From positions 186,001-250,000 of the forward strand of contig NZ_CP082780.1 in the NCBI RefSeq assembly GCF_019915265.1: a stretch of DNA of 64,000 bases, written 5' to 3'. This document shows positions 42,732-53,074 of the stretch, one piece after another (within the stretch, counting starts at the first letter, position 1; every line of letters starts with the position of its first letter). The notes beneath the pieces were generated by a model, which was not told the origin of the DNA, searched no databases, and saw only the letters and a program-made list of their open reading frames with translations. Source of the stretch: Bacillus aquiflavi (GTDB lineage Bacteria; Bacillota; Bacilli; Bacillales; Cytobacillaceae). A program made the translations under genes and the position numbers.

Positions 42732-44015
42732 ATGGCAGATGAAAGAATTCAGAAATTAACAGAAAGTTGGGAAAATGATGAGCGCTGGAAGGGTGTAAAA
42801 CGTCCTTATACTGCAGAAGAAGTCATTAAACTGCGGGGCTCTATCGATATTGAATATACACTTGCACGCCGTGGTTCAGAGAAACTATGGAAACTTTTAC
42901 ATGAGGAAGATTACATTAATGCGCTAGGTGCATTAACAGGTAACCAAGCTGTTCAACAAGTAAAGGCTGGTTTGAAAGCGATTTATTTAAGCGGCTGGCA
43001 AGTTGCTGCGGATGCAAACCTTTCTGGTCATATGTATCCAGACCAAAGCTTATATCCTGCTAACAGTGTTCCACACGTTGTAAAGCGGATTAATCAAGCG
43101 CTGCAACGTGCTGACCAAGTAATGTACGTTGAAGGTGATAACTCGATTGATTGGTTTGCACCAATAGTAGCAGATGCTGAAGCTGGCTTTGGCGGTCAAT
43201 TAAATGTGTTTGAGTTAATGAAAGGAATGATTGAAGCAGGTGCTTCAGGCGTTCACTTTGAAGATCAGCTTTCATCTGAAAAAAAATGTGGACACTTAGG
43301 CGGTAAAGTATTGCTGCCAACTCAAACGGCTGTTCGTAACTTAATTGCAGCGCGATTAGCAGCAGATGTTATGGGCGTTCCAGCAATTTTAGTAGCTCGA
43401 ACTGATGCGAATGCTGCTGACTTAATTACAAGTGACATTGATTCAAATGATGCACCATTTATTACAGGTGAACGTACTGCGGAAGGATTTTTCCGGACAA
43501 AGGCAGGCTTAGATCAAGCAATTGCCCGTGGATTAGCGTATGCGCCGTATGCTGATCTCGTATGGTGTGAAACAGCTGAGCCGAACTTAGAAGAAGCAAG
43601 ACGCTTTGCAGAAGCAATCCATGAAAAGTACCCAGGAAAGTTATTAGCGTACAACTGTTCGCCATCCTTTAACTGGAAACAAAAGCTTGATGACGAAACG
43701 ATCGAAAAATTCCAAGTTGAGCTTGGCAAAATGGGTTATAAATTCCAGTTTGTTACACTTGCGGGCTTCCATGCATTAAATCATAGTATGTTTGAGCTTG
43801 CTCGTGGTTACAAAGATAGAGGTATGGCTGCATATTCTGAATTACAAAAAGCAGAATTTGCAAGTGAAAAACATGGTTACTCAGCTACTAGACACCAAAG
43901 GGAGGTGGGAACAGGCTACTTTGATGAAGTATCTATGGTAATTACTGGAGGAACTTCTTCTACAACTGCTTTAAAAGGTTCAACAGAAGAGGAACAATTT
44001 ACTCCAATATCTTAA
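42732..44015 (+). CDS. aceA: Isocitrate lyase (AceA)
   Basis: 427 residues, normal for bacterial isocitrate lyase. Splits isocitrate to glyoxylate and succinate. The catalytic [10 protein letters not shown] loop is at about residues 181-190, the metal-binding DAEAGFGG at about 146-153, and NCSPSFNW near residue 310. GGAGG 10 bases upstream. 77 bases after aceB and ends before a terminator. Allows growth on acetate or fatty acids. Confidence 0.97.
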   Translation: MADERIQKLTESWENDERWKGVKRPYTAEEVIKLRGSIDIEYTLARRGSEKLWKLLHEEDYINALGALTGNQAVQQVKAGLKAIYLSGWQVAADANLSGHMYPDQSLYPANSVPHVVKRINQALQRADQVMYVEGDNSIDWFAPIVADAEAGFGGQLNVFELMKGMIEAGASGVHFEDQLSSEKKCGHLGGKVLLPTQTAVRNLIAARLAADVMGVPAILVARTDANAADLITSDIDSNDAPFITGERTAEGFFRTKAGLDQAIARGLAYAPYADLVWCETAEPNLEEARRFAEAIHEKYPGKLLAYNCSPSFNWKQKLDDETIEKFQVELGKMGYKFQFVTLAGFHALNHSMFELARGYKDRGMAAYSELQKAEFASEKHGYSATRHQREVGTGYFDEVSMVITGGTSSTTALKGSTEEEQFTPIS

Positions 44016-44076
44016 TGTCGTTGTCTTTTTAGCCACATGATTTTTTCACCAAAATTCACCTATATTTCTCCTATGT

Positions 44077-44107
44077 CCTTCTCTTCTATGAAGAGAAGGG
44101 TTTTTTT
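44077..44107 (+). terminator. Terminator after aceA
   Basis: CCTTCTCTTC / AGAGAAGG stem with TATGA loop and TTTTTTT; the following 250 bases hold no gene. Confidence 0.9.
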
Positions 44108-44363
44108 GCTTGCTCCCACCAAAAAATTTGTCTTTATAAAATGCCCATTTGGTGTAACTTTATTTTATTTTACTACTAAAATATTATTTGTAAAGTTTTG
44201 TCGAGTCAAAAGTTGTTATAATAGGATATTGAAGCAGTATTCTACAAAAATAATATTATTGTTTATTAGTTGCAGCGATAGCCGACCCTATTTTAAATGA
44301 ATAAGCACTTTTTCCATCAATTTAACATAGTAAATATAATAGTAGGCATGGGAGGTGTTTACG

Positions 44364-44808
44364 TTGGTAAAACCAACTGTGGATGATTATTTGCAAAAAG
44401 GCATTTATGGTCAAAAGGAAATAAAGCCCGATGAAAGGCGGAAGTTTTTAGGGACACTTCGAGAAAGAGTCATCGTTGCTTTAAAACAAAGCCAAGTGAG
44501 AGAAAAAAAAGGTTTATCCCGAGGTTGAAATGTTAATGAAGCAGCATCCAAAAGCACACCTTTATTTAAATGGACATATGAACTATGCTGATTTATCAAA
44601 GTACATTCATGTGGCAAATCGGTATGGTATTAGGTATACGATGGTGACAAATAAAGAATACAATTCTGAGATTGGACTAGTTCTTGCTTATGATTATGCC
44701 ATTGATAAAGAACATATTTATCTTGAGCAGCAAGAGGAAAAGCAAACAGAGAAAAAAAAGAAACCTTCATTGTTAAAGAAGATTTTTACAAAGAAAAAAT
44801 TTTTATAA
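44364..44808 (+). pseudogene. yueI: YueI-family (DUF1694) gene with frameshift at an A8 run
   Basis: Two frames together encode about 147 residues of the YueI/DUF1694 family. Frame 1 starts TTG 44364 after GGAGGTG (VDDYLQKGIYG, DERRKFLGTLRERV) and stops at 44528. Frame 2 continues with YPEVEMLMKQHP, LYLNGHMNYADLSKYI and EIGLVLAYD. The shift falls in eight consecutive A (44503-44510), where seven would restore one frame. RNA polymerase slippage at A8 could give some full-length product; a sequencing error is equally possible. Function of the family is unknown. Confidence 0.8.
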
Positions 44809-44863
44809 CAAAGGTTATCTTTGAAAAAATGTGTTATTGACTAAGCAATCATTAAGTTTCATA

Positions 44864-45421
44864 TTATTTTTCTAATATAAATAAGAAGCTTTCCGTTACG
44901 TACTTTTCATCCTTCAGCGGGTTACGAACCTTTTCATTCCAAGCCTCTTTGTTTTTAATGAGCTGGCTTAAATCTCCATATCGCTTTGTTACATTCTGTT
45001 TTTGGACAACAAATGATTTATCTTCAAATCGATATTCAATCTTTTCGAGATTTCCAATTAAGGCAAAAGCGGCGATCGAATTATAAAGGATAGATTGTTG
45101 GAAAATGTGTAAATCCAATTGTGTTACTTTTTGATGATAATTGACGATGATTGCAAAATGATCTGAATCCAATTCAAAGTCTTTTTTCACTTCGTTTAGT
45201 GGTAAATGGTTAAACAAGTTGGAAATATTTGATGCGTCTCCCATATACGGATGTTTATATTCAATTATATATTCGAAATCATGTGTGAGCGGGCGGCGTT
45301 GTTGTAAAATATATTTTTCATCTGCAGCATTTTGTTTTGGAATCATGTAAAATTGGACAAAAACAAACAACGTAACGCCCAATCCTAGTAAAATAATGAT
45401 CCATTTTCCTGTTTTATTCAT
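44864..45421 (-). CDS. DUF4825-type membrane-anchored protein
   Basis: 185 residues. One N-terminal membrane segment (about residues 6-25), the rest outside. The stretch YKHPYMGDASNISNLFNHLPL is the pattern of DUF4825 domains. Ribosome site GGTGGAG favours the second in-frame ATG (45421). Overlaps the upstream gene by 8 bases, so translationally coupled to the permease-prefix gene and the PadR regulator. Function unknown. Confidence 0.75.
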   Translation of the reverse strand: MNKTGKWIIILLGLGVTLFVFVQFYMIPKQNAADEKYILQQRRPLTHDFEYIIEYKHPYMGDASNISNLFNHLPLNEVKKDFELDSDHFAIIVNYHQKVTQLDLHIFQQSILYNSIAAFALIGNLEKIEYRFEDKSFVVQKQNVTKRYGDLSQLIKNKEAWNEKVRNPLKDEKYVTESFLFILEK

Positions 45422-46085
45422 AAGCATTCTCCACCTTGTAATTTGGTATTAATTTGATCCAGACATGTAAAGTGAGTGGAATGATTATTGAGAACAAAGG
45501 AAGCGTATACTGGGCAACAATGACCGCAAGTTGATATGGACCATCAATCTGAACTGTTCTGGCAAACCAAATGTTGCTGCCGAATAAAATTGCTGATAAA
45601 TAAAGAGAATGAACTGCGATATACAATCCGCATAATAATAATGCAGTTTTTTTCAATTTCAGGATCGACTTTATATTTATATGTCCGATTTTTTCTTTGT
45701 TTTTATTTTTGGCAAAGTATAGATACAGAGCGCCTAAAATAAAGCAAGTAACGAGAAGAGCGTAATTGAGCAGGACACCTACGCTCAAAATCGTATATGG
45801 GATTGTTAAAATCCAGACGATAATGATGTTTAAATAGGCAAGTTGAAAAGCTTTAAATTGATATTCACTCATTTTAATAGGCACATGGCTGTCAATGAAA
45901 GGGTCAATTGTTGTAATACTTTTCTTCGCCTCCTCAATTGCTGCTTTTTCAGTGAGCCCTTGGGCTTTTAAATGTTCTACTTTATCCTCGAGATTACCTA
46001 ATATTTCTTCTTTTAACTCAATAATTTTAGGCTCATTTTTATATTTTTTAAATAAAGACTCTATATAAAGCTGTAGCTCATCCAT
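45414..46085 (-). CDS. Permease-prefix-domain membrane protein
   Basis: 223 residues. N-terminal soluble helical part (ELQLYIESLFKKYKN.PKIIELKEEILGNLEDKVEHL) matches the 'permease prefix domain 1' found in PadR-linked operons; five or so membrane segments follow from about residue 78. Start ATG 46085 follows GAGGTG; an in-frame GTG inside that site is rejected. Located 11 bases after the PadR gene. Probably an envelope-stress type module controlled by PadR. Confidence 0.75.
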   Translation of the reverse strand: MDELQLYIESLFKKYKNEPKIIELKEEILGNLEDKVEHLKAQGLTEKAAIEEAKKSITTIDPFIDSHVPIKMSEYQFKAFQLAYLNIIIVWILTIPYTILSVGVLLNYALLVTCFILGALYLYFAKNKNKEKIGHINIKSILKLKKTALLLCGLYIAVHSLYLSAILFGSNIWFARTVQIDGPYQLAVIVAQYTLPLFSIIIPLTLHVWIKLIPNYKVENAYE

Positions 46086-46095
46086 TAAAATCACC

Positions 46096-46437
46096 TCATT
46101 TTAAGATTAAGTGATCAATCACTTCTTTTGCTTTTATCCAGTCATCGACCGCTTTTTCATATGTTTTTTTCCCAGCTGGAGTAATTTGATAATATTTTCT
46201 TCTGCCACCTTGGCTCTCGCTTCCCCAATAAGCCGAAATCAGTTTCTGTTTCTCAAGTCTTTTTAAACTTGTATAAAGCGAAGGCTCTTTTAATTCAAAT
46301 TTCCCTCCACTTTTTTCATCAATTTTTATAATAATTTCGTATCCGTAGTTATCACCCTCCAATAAAACTTTAAGAATGATCGTATCAATATGTCCGCGAA
46401 TAAGATCACTGCTAATCATCGGCACTCTTGTCATCAC
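46096..46437 (-). CDS. PadR-family transcriptional regulator
   Basis: 113 residues starting GTG (or the following ATG at 46434), with AAGGAG 6 or 9 bases upstream. Winged-helix motifs IRGHIDTIILKVLLEGDNYGYEI and PSLYTSLKRLEKQKLI..YWG are diagnostic of PadR. First gene of a leftward three-gene unit. A 17-base palindrome containing ATGT..ACAT lies 34 bases upstream and is probably its operator, giving autoregulation. Confidence 0.92.
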   Translation of the reverse strand: MMTRVPMISSDLIRGHIDTIILKVLLEGDNYGYEIIIKIDEKSGGKFELKEPSLYTSLKRLEKQKLISAYWGSESQGGRRKYYQITPAGKKTYEKAVDDWIKAKEVIDHLILK

Positions 46438-46470
46438 AATCCACTCCTTAATTACATCTTAACACATATT

Positions 46471-46487
46471 ACTATGTTTAACATAGT
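46471..46487. promoter_or_regulatory. Palindromic operator upstream of padR
   Basis: Perfect inverted repeat ACTATGTT-T-AACATAGT. PadR proteins usually bind ATGT-N-ACAT palindromes, so this is a likely autoregulatory site. Confidence 0.7.
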
Positions 46488-46694
46488 ATTTTTTATTTTT
46501 GATCCTATGTAAAAATTCTGTAAGGTGAGTGAAAGCGCTTTGAAGTAATGTAAGAAAAAAACTGCGGAAGGGACAGTTTCGTGATAAAATAATCAATGAG
46601 AACTAGATATAAATGAGATATTGCTTTAATGCGCAAAAGTTTGGTATTATCAATATTATTGTGTGATTGTTCGAACATTTTGGAGGTGACAAAT

Positions 46695-46985
46695 ATGTCA
46701 AGAATAACAATTGATCAAGTGAAGCATGTTGCTCATTTGGCAAGGCTTGCGATAACTGACGAAGAAGCTGAAAAGTTCACGAAACAATTAGACGGCATTA
46801 TTTCCTTTGCAGAAGAACTGAATGAAATAAATACAGACAATGTAGAGCCAACGACTCACGTTTTATACATGAAAAATGTTATGCGTGAAGATGTGCCGCA
46901 AAAAGGGTTGTCGCTAGAAGAAGTATTGAAAAATGCACCTGACCATCAAGACGGGCAAGTTCGAGTGCCGTCCATTTTAGAGTAA
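46695..46985 (+). CDS. gatC: Asp/Glu-tRNA amidotransferase subunit GatC
   Basis: 96 residues, the small linking subunit of Gat[20 protein letters not shown] at the start and VLRE-like NVMREDVPQ in the middle are family patterns. Start by TTGGAGGTG before ATG 46695. Translationally close to gatA (16-base gap). GatCAB converts Glu-tRNA(Gln) to Gln-tRNA(Gln). Confidence 0.97.
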   Translation: MSRITIDQVKHVAHLARLAITDEEAEKFTKQLDGIISFAEELNEINTDNVEPTTHVLYMKNVMREDVPQKGLSLEEVLKNAPDHQDGQVRVPSILE

Positions 46986-47001
46986 GGAGGGGTTAGGAGA
47001 G

Positions 47002-48459
47002 ATGAGTTTATTTGATCATAAAGTAAAAGATCTCCATGAACTTTTAAATAAAAAAGAAATTACTGTTACTGACCTTGTGAACGAATCGTACAAGCGAATT
47101 CATGAAGTGGAAGAAAAAGTACAAGCCTTTATCACATTAGATGAAGAGAATGCTCGTGAAACGGCGAAGAAGCTTGATGAAAGCCTTGGGAAAGACGAGC
47201 AAACGAACGTATTGTTTGGGATGCCTATTGGTATTAAAGATAATATCGTGACGAAAGATTTACGAACTACTTGCGGAAGTAAAATGCTAGAAAATTTCTC
47301 ACCTATTTATGATGCAACGGTGATGAATCATCTACATAACGCTCAAACAGTAACGATCGGGAAAATGAACATGGATGAGTTCGCAATGGGTTCTTCAACT
47401 GAGAATTCATATTTTAAAATTACGCGGAATCCATGGGACTCTACTGCTGTTCCAGGAGGATCTTCAGGGGGATCGGCTGCCGCGGTAGCCTCTGGTGAAG
47501 TTTTGTTTTCTCTTGGTTCTGACACAGGCGGTTCAATTCGCCAGCCAGCAGCATTTTGCGGGGTTGTTGGTTTAAAGCCTACTTACGGTCGTGTTTCCCG
47601 CAACGGTCTTGTTGCATTCGCTTCATCACTCGATCAAATCGGACCGATTACACGTAATGTAGAAGATAATGCCTATTTATTACAAGCGATTGCAGGTCTA
47701 GACCCGCACGATTCAACTTCAGCCAATTTAGAAGTGCCTAACTTCGTTGACGCATTAACTGGTGATGTAAAAGGGTTAAAAATCGCTGTTCCGAAAGAAT
47801 ACCTCGGTGAAGGCGTAAGTGAAGAAGCGCGACAATCTGTCCTCGACGCATTAAAAGTATTAGAGAAGCTAGGGGCAACTTGGGAAGAAGTATCTTTGCC
47901 ACATTCAAAATATGCGCTTTCTTCTTATTATATACTTGCTTCATCAGAGGCATCTGCAAACTTAGCCCGTTTCGATGGTATACGTTACGGCTATCGGACA
48001 CCAAATGCTAAAAATTTATCTGATTTATATAAAAACACACGTGCTGAAGGATTTGGAGAAGAAGTAAAACGCCGTATTATGCTCGGAACTTTTGCATTAA
48101 GTTCCGGTTACTACGATGCTTATTATAAAAAGTCACAACAAGTGCGTACACTTATTAAAAATGATTTTGAAAAAGTTTTTGAAAACTACGATGTCATTGT
48201 TGGACCGACAACACCGTCAACCGCATTTAAAATCGGTGAAAACATGGACGATCCGATTGAAATGTATGAAAATGATATTTTAACGATTCCTGTTAACCTT
48301 GCAGGTGTACCGGGAATTTCCGTTCCATGCGGATTTGCAAATGGACTGCCGCTAGGGTTACAAATTATCGGAAAGCATTTTGATGAAAGCACAGTATATC
48401 GAGTTGCACATGCATTCGAACAAGCAACTGATTACCATAAACAAAAACCAGAGCTGTAA
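47002..48459 (+). CDS. gatA: Asp/Glu-tRNA amidotransferase subunit GatA
   Basis: 485 residues, amidase-signature glutaminase subunit. Catalytic Lys in GIKDNI (about residue 78), and the Ser-rich [14 protein letters not shown] (about residues 151-164) with [11 protein letters not shown] holding the cis-Ser and nucleophile Ser. Releases ammonia from glutamine for GatB. Normal length, no anomalies seen. Confidence 0.98.
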   Translation: MSLFDHKVKDLHELLNKKEITVTDLVNESYKRIHEVEEKVQAFITLDEENARETAKKLDESLGKDEQTNVLFGMPIGIKDNIVTKDLRTTCGSKMLENFSPIYDATVMNHLHNAQTVTIGKMNMDEFAMGSSTENSYFKITRNPWDSTAVPGGSSGGSAAAVASGEVLFSLGSDTGGSIRQPAAFCGVVGLKPTYGRVSRNGLVAFASSLDQIGPITRNVEDNAYLLQAIAGLDPHDSTSANLEVPNFVDALTGDVKGLKIAVPKEYLGEGVSEEARQSVLDALKVLEKLGATWEEVSLPHSKYALSSYYILASSEASANLARFDGIRYGYRTPNAKNLSDLYKNTRAEGFGEEVKRRIMLGTFALSSGYYDAYYKKSQQVRTLIKNDFEKVFENYDVIVGPTTPSTAFKIGENMDDPIEMYENDILTIPVNLAGVPGISVPCGFANGLPLGLQIIGKHFDESTVYRVAHAFEQATDYHKQKPEL

Positions 48460-48472
48460 GGGGTGAGATAAG

Positions 48473-49900
48473 ATGAATTTTGAAACGGTCATTGGCCTTG
48501 AAGTACATGTTGAATTAAAGACAGATTCAAAAATTTTCTCCGCCAGCCCGAATCACTTCGGTGCTGAACCGAACACCAATACGAGTGTAATTGATCTCGG
48601 TTATCCAGGAGTATTGCCTGTTTTAAATAAAAAAGCAGTAGAATATGGAATGAAAGCAGCAATGGCACTAAATTGCCATATTGCAACGAATACGAAATTT
48701 GATCGAAAAAATTATTTTTATCCTGATAATCCAAAAGCCTATCAAATTTCTCAATTTGATCAACCGATTGGCGAGCATGGCTGGATTGAAATTGAAGTAG
48801 ATGGCAAAAAGAAAAAAATCGGCATAACTCGTGTTCATCTTGAAGAAGATGCAGGGAAATTGAACCATGCTGACGGCTATTCACTTGTCGACTTTAATCG
48901 CCAAGGAACACCTTTAATTGAAATTGTCTCTGAACCAGATATTCGTACACCTGAAGAAGCATATGCTTATTTAGAAAAATTAAAGTCAATTATTCAATAT
49001 ACGGGTGTATCTGATTGTAAAATGGAGGAAGGTTCACTTCGCTGCGATGCAAACATTTCCCTTCGCCCAATCGGTCAAGAGGAATTTGGAACAAAGACAG
49101 AGCTGAAAAACTTAAACTCATTTAACTATGTCCGTAAAGGATTAGAGTATGAAGAAAAGCGTCAAGAAAAAGTATTGCTTTCAGGCGGTGTAATTGAACA
49201 GGAAACACGCCTTTTTGATGAAACAACGAATACAACAATTTTAATGCGTGTGAAGGAAGGGTCGGATGACTATCGCTACTTCCCAGAACCAGATCTCGTT
49301 GCCCTTCATATTGAGGATGAGTGGAAAGAGCGCATTCGTGCAGAAATTCCAGAGCTTCCAGATGAGCGGAAAAAACGTTACATCGAAGTTCTCGGTTTAC
49401 CTTCATACGATGCAATGGTGTTAACATTAACGAAAGAAATGTCCGATTTCTTTGAAGCAACTGTCGAAGCAGGAGCAGATGCGAAGCAAGCATCTAACTG
49501 GTTAATGGGTGAAGTATCTGCCTATTTAAACGCAAAGCAAAAGGAACTAAATGAAATTGCCTTAACTCCAGAAGGATTAGCGGGCATGATTAAGCTCATT
49601 GAAAAAGGAACAATTTCATCTAAAATCGCTAAAAAAGTGTTTAAAGAGTTAATTGAAAAAGGCGGCGATCCAGAAAAGATCGTAAAAGAAAAAGGTCTTG
49701 TGCAAATATCTGATGAAGGCGCCTTACTGAAATACGTTACGGAAGTGTTAGATGCAAACGAACAATCAATCGAAGACTTCAAAAACGGAAAAGACCGAGC
49801 ACTCGGTTTCCTTGTCGGCCAAGTTATGAAAGCGACAAAAGGACAAGCAAACCCGCCAATGGTTAACAAGCTATTAATTCAAGAAATGAATAAACGATAA
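48473..49900 (+). CDS. gatB: Asp/Glu-tRNA amidotransferase subunit GatB
   Basis: 475 residues, kinase/amidotransferase subunit. Motifs: [11 protein letters not shown] at the start, [22 protein letters not shown] and the C-terminal helical YqeY-like tail starting near residue 325. Last gene of gatCAB and followed by a strong terminator. In B. subtilis dagK and rlmCD follow; here a toxin island begins instead. Confidence 0.98.
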   Translation: MNFETVIGLEVHVELKTDSKIFSASPNHFGAEPNTNTSVIDLGYPGVLPVLNKKAVEYGMKAAMALNCHIATNTKFDRKNYFYPDNPKAYQISQFDQPIGEHGWIEIEVDGKKKKIGITRVHLEEDAGKLNHADGYSLVDFNRQGTPLIEIVSEPDIRTPEEAYAYLEKLKSIIQYTGVSDCKMEEGSLRCDANISLRPIGQEEFGTKTELKNLNSFNYVRKGLEYEEKRQEKVLLSGGVIEQETRLFDETTNTTILMRVKEGSDDYRYFPEPDLVALHIEDEWKERIRAEIPELPDERKKRYIEVLGLPSYDAMVLTLTKEMSDFFEATVEAGADAKQASNWLMGEVSAYLNAKQKELNEIALTPEGLAGMIKLIEKGTISSKIAKKVFKELIEKGGDPEKIVKEKGLVQISDEGALLKYVTEVLDANEQSIEDFKNGKDRALGFLVGQVMKATKGQANPPMVNKLLIQEMNKR

Positions 49901-49903
49901 AAT

Positions 49904-49942
49904 AACAAAGCTGTTAGGATTTTCTTCCTAACAGTTTTGTTA
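49904..49942. terminator. Terminator after gatB
   Basis: AACAAA.CTGTTAGGA / TCCTAACAG.TTTGTT stem. Confidence 0.9.
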
Positions 49943-50094
49943 TTTTGGTAAATAAAACAAAATGGATTATCGTCATGGTGAAAGTTAAAAAGGCTAAAAA
50001 CCCCTTGAAAATAATAGGATATACATTTACTATTAATATACATGTATAAAAAATAATTCTATAGATAAATTTTCTATTAAAAGTGGGTGAAGCC

Positions 50095-51857
50095 ATGAAA
50101 ATTTTACATGCCCGGGAGATTTATACCGGCATTGAAGTCATTCAACAAACATTGAAAACCACCTATGAACAAGTGAGTGAAATTGAACATGCTGTTGAAG
50201 GAATTATTCAACTAGAAGATTCACTTAAAGGAAAAGGCGGCGAAGCGATTCGTGCTTTTTTCAATACGTACATAAGCCTCTCCTCTTATATCTTCAAGCA
50301 TTCATTACCGATTATGATACAATTTTAGCAGAAATTAAATATTTGCTTCAAGCGTTTGAACCAGCAGAAGATGGCTTTATTCACGAAAGTTTTTTAGAAA
50401 ATGATGTCGCGAATGGATTAGATCGTTTTGAGAGACGAGTTACATCAATAACGAGTGAAATCAACAATGCAATACATAGTGTACAAGATATCGTCAGCTT
50501 GCCACCTATCCATGCTGATGAAACAATCTCCCATATCAATCAAGCACGACAACATAATCGAATGACGATCGAAAACCTCCATTCCTTTGATGAGCAAGCA
50601 ACTCGTTTACTTGACCAGATTTTAGATGACTTACTAATGATGACCAGCTTTATGAAAGAAATAGAAGCGATGACTCAAAGCGGTCAATTGCCAATTTCTC
50701 ATAACAGCGTATCAAAAATGATGACAAGCGAGGCTTACCGCAAGCTTTTAGGTAGCTTGGTGAAAAAGGTCGGACTTGAGCCAATCAATACGGTCGAAAG
50801 AGATGCATATGGAAACGATAACAGTATCAAATATCATGTATATGCAGACGGCTTGATTGTAATGGAAGCCGATCGATCTGGCAAAATTCATTATGAAGTT
50901 GTTCCAGCAATCCCCGAAGAAATAAGGGATGGTGCCATTACTTCACCCGTTGATCGTGCATTTGAAGGTGTCATCGATGGAGCAGGAAAAGCTCTTGGTG
51001 ACACGATAGACGGTCTCGTATCTCTATACAAGTTTGCCGAGGGAAATTTACAACCGGGTCATATCAATTATATTGAAAAAGCAATCTTCGCTTATCAACT
51101 CATCCATGACCCAAAGAAAAAGCTAGGGGAAATGAAGGATAAAGTAATCAATTTCCCAAAATATATGTGGGAAGGGATGAAAAACGCCTGGAATCGAGAT
51201 GTCATCAACGGTGATGCCCATAGCCGCGCTGAATTCTTCTCCTATGGTTTAACAACAATCGGAATTGGTGTAATTGGAGATAAAGGATTAAGTAGAGCAG
51301 GTCAGTTTGGAAATGCGGCAAAACTCGGTCATGTTGGAAAAGTAGGAAATGTTGCAAATAAGATCCCGCCACCGATACCGATTACTAAAGGATTAACTCC
51401 CGCTTTTGTTACAGGCAAAGTTAATACGATTCCATACAACGTGATGGATGACTTGTACAATCGAATCCACCAAGCGAGTAAGGAAGCGTTTGGAGACAGT
51501 CGTGGTGGGAAAGTGTCTGTGGGTGGAAACACTAAGAAAACTAGTGAAGCTAATAAAGATATTCCTGTTGAAACCGAAACATTTATACCTGATAACTATT
51601 ACAATAACTATAGATTACCTGATAGGGTTTCTCCAGGAACCACTTCTTTAGATAAATATGACCCATTGGGAAATTAAAAACAAACAAAATTTTATGATGA
51701 ATACGGTAGACAAAAAGGATGGATAGATTATACCGATCATGGAAGGCCAGATTCACATAGTGCTCCACATTGGCATGAATATATCTTTAGTGAAGAATTT
51801 CCATTAGGAAAGAAAATTAATCACAGGAATGATACAAATCCACCATTTAAAAAATAG
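50095..51857 (+). pseudogene. LXG toxin 1, frameshifted and with premature stop
   Basis: Nearly identical to the intact LXG toxin at 55640 for its first ~480 residues. The LXG domain is helical with LEDSLKGKGGEAIRAFF near residue 50. Lesion 1: six T at 50256-50261 where the intact copy has seven, shifting the frame. Lesion 2: TAA at 51675-51677 followed in frame by a further 59 codons (YDEYGRQKGW, DYTDHGRPDSHSAPHWHEY) that look like the true toxin tip, a short His/Asp-rich domain I cannot name with certainty. As read, no full protein. Exported LXG proteins leave by the Esx/T7 route. An unrelated immunity candidate follows. Confidence 0.85.
51213..51525 (+). repeat. Pretoxin block, copy A (in LXG 1)
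   Basis: About 313 bases encoding DAHSRAEFFSYGLTT ... FGDSRGGKVSVG. Other copies: B 52396-52711, C 56759-57075, D 58621-58737 (partial), E 60930-61240. The sequence after the block differs completely in each copy. Confidence 0.95.
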
Positions 51858-51868
51858 GAGTTGATGTT

Positions 51869-52348
51869 TTGAAAAGGATTGAATTAGAGTATAAAGACGG
51901 TAATAATAATGCAGAATTTTTAGTTCAAGTTCTTAAAGAAATAGAAAAAAATAATCCTAATTCTTATTGTTATTTAAGCGTAATTGATGCTATACCAAAT
52001 GATCAAGAACAATTTGCAGAAGAAAAAGGGATGTTTAGTGAGGAAGTATTAAATTTAAATAAAATGGTTCAAAATAATCATGGAATAGAAATCACTTTTG
52101 AAAAGCTTATGCATGTCCTAAAGAAGTGTAGAACTGTATGGGATATGAGTTTTGGAATTACGAATATGAAAAATGATGAATACAAACCATCTTTAGAGAA
52201 TAATTTTAGTGAATTTGATAATAGTTCAACTTTGTTGGAGTTTCGAATAATTGAAGGGGATTTAATTACTATATTGACTAAAGATAATGTAGAAATAAGC
52301 TATTTAGATAAGATATTATCTAGAAATTGTTCTATTGTTAGATTCTGA
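51869..52348 (+). CDS. Candidate immunity protein for LXG toxin 1
   Basis: 159 residues, TTG start with GGAG 10 bases upstream, 11 bases after the end of the toxin frame. Acidic, no signal peptide or membrane segment. I recognise no named family. Position directly behind the tip is the only evidence for an immunity role. Base composition is very A/T-rich compared with gatCAB, as are all the tip and immunity genes in this island. Confidence 0.6.
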   Translation: MKRIELEYKDGNNNAEFLVQVLKEIEKNNPNSYCYLSVIDAIPNDQEQFAEEKGMFSEEVLNLNKMVQNNHGIEITFEKLMHVLKKCRTVWDMSFGITNMKNDEYKPSLENNFSEFDNSSTLLEFRIIEGDLITILTKDNVEISYLDKILSRNCSIVRF

Positions 52349-52395
52349 ATTCCTATATTGTAGATTTTTTTAATTTTTCCCCTATAATTTATGAA

Positions 52396-52711
52396 GATGC
52401 CCACAGCCGCGCTGAATTCTTCTCCTATGGTTTAACAACAATCGGAATTGGTGTAATTGGAGATAAAGGATTAAGTAGAGCAGGTCAGTTTGGAAATGCG
52501 GCAAAACTCGGTAATGTTGGAAAAGTAGGAAATGTTGCAAATAAGATCCCGCCACCGATACCGATTACTAAAGGATTAACTCCCGCTTTTGTTACAGGCA
52601 AAGTTAATACGATTCCATACAACGTGATGGATGACTTGTACAATCGAATCCACCAAGCGAGTAAGGAAGCGTTTGGAGACAGTCGTGGTGGGAAAGTGTC
52701 TGTGGGTGTGG
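52396..52711 (+). repeat. Pretoxin block, copy B (orphan cassette)
   Basis: Almost base-for-base identical to copy A (GGTAATG instead of GGTCATG, CCCACAG instead of CCCATAG). It starts abruptly at GATGCCCACAGCC after unrelated sequence and has no LXG part or ribosome site. Confidence 0.95.
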
Positions 52712-53064
52712 GAGAAGTTTCCCAGGGAGCTAGCAGGGGTAATAATGTACCCTCTGTAAAAACAAAACCTAATCAGGTTCATCATTATGCAACTAATAAA
52801 AAAAAAACATACACTCCTCAAATGGAGGAAATAGCCTCAAAATATGGTCTCGATTTGGATTATGAGTGGAACAAAGAATTGTTGCCACATCAAGGTCGTC
52901 ATCCTAATGCATATCATGAATACATCTTGGATAATATGAAACAATTCGATGAGATTGCCCAAGGGAATAAGGAACTCTTTTTAGAGTTATATGAAGGAAT
53001 TAAAACTGAAATTAGAAATAATCCAGAAATGCTTTATAAAGAATATTGGAATAATCCAAAGTGA
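52396..53064 (+). CDS. Orphan toxin cassette with AHH-type nuclease tip
   Basis: Open from the pretoxin block through a 112-residue tip with no start codon and ribosome site of its own, so probably a silent donor rather than an expressed gene. The tip contains VHHYATNKKK, YGLDLDYEWNKELLPHQGRHPNAYHEYI, the His-rich arrangement of the AHH branch of the HNH/EndoVII nuclease superfamily. It could become expressed by recombination with an LXG gene through the shared block. An Imm11-like gene follows after 10 bases. Confidence 0.75.
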   Translation, partial: DAHSRAEFFSYGLTTIGIGVIGDKGLSRAGQFGNAAKLGNVGKVGNVANKIPPPIPITKGLTPAFVTGKVNTIPYNVMDDLYNRIHQASKEAFGDSRGGKVSVGVGEVSQGASRGNNVPSVKTKPNQVHHYATNKKKTYTPQMEEIASKYGLDLDYEWNKELLPHQGRHPNAYHEYILDNMKQFDEIAQGNKELFLELYEGIKTEIRNNPEMLYKEYWNNPK

Positions 53065-53074
53065 GGGAACAGTA

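Noticed and set aside
44037..44300. 87-codon forward frame after aceA
   Set aside because: Runs through the aceA terminator, low-complexity translation, no ribosome site.
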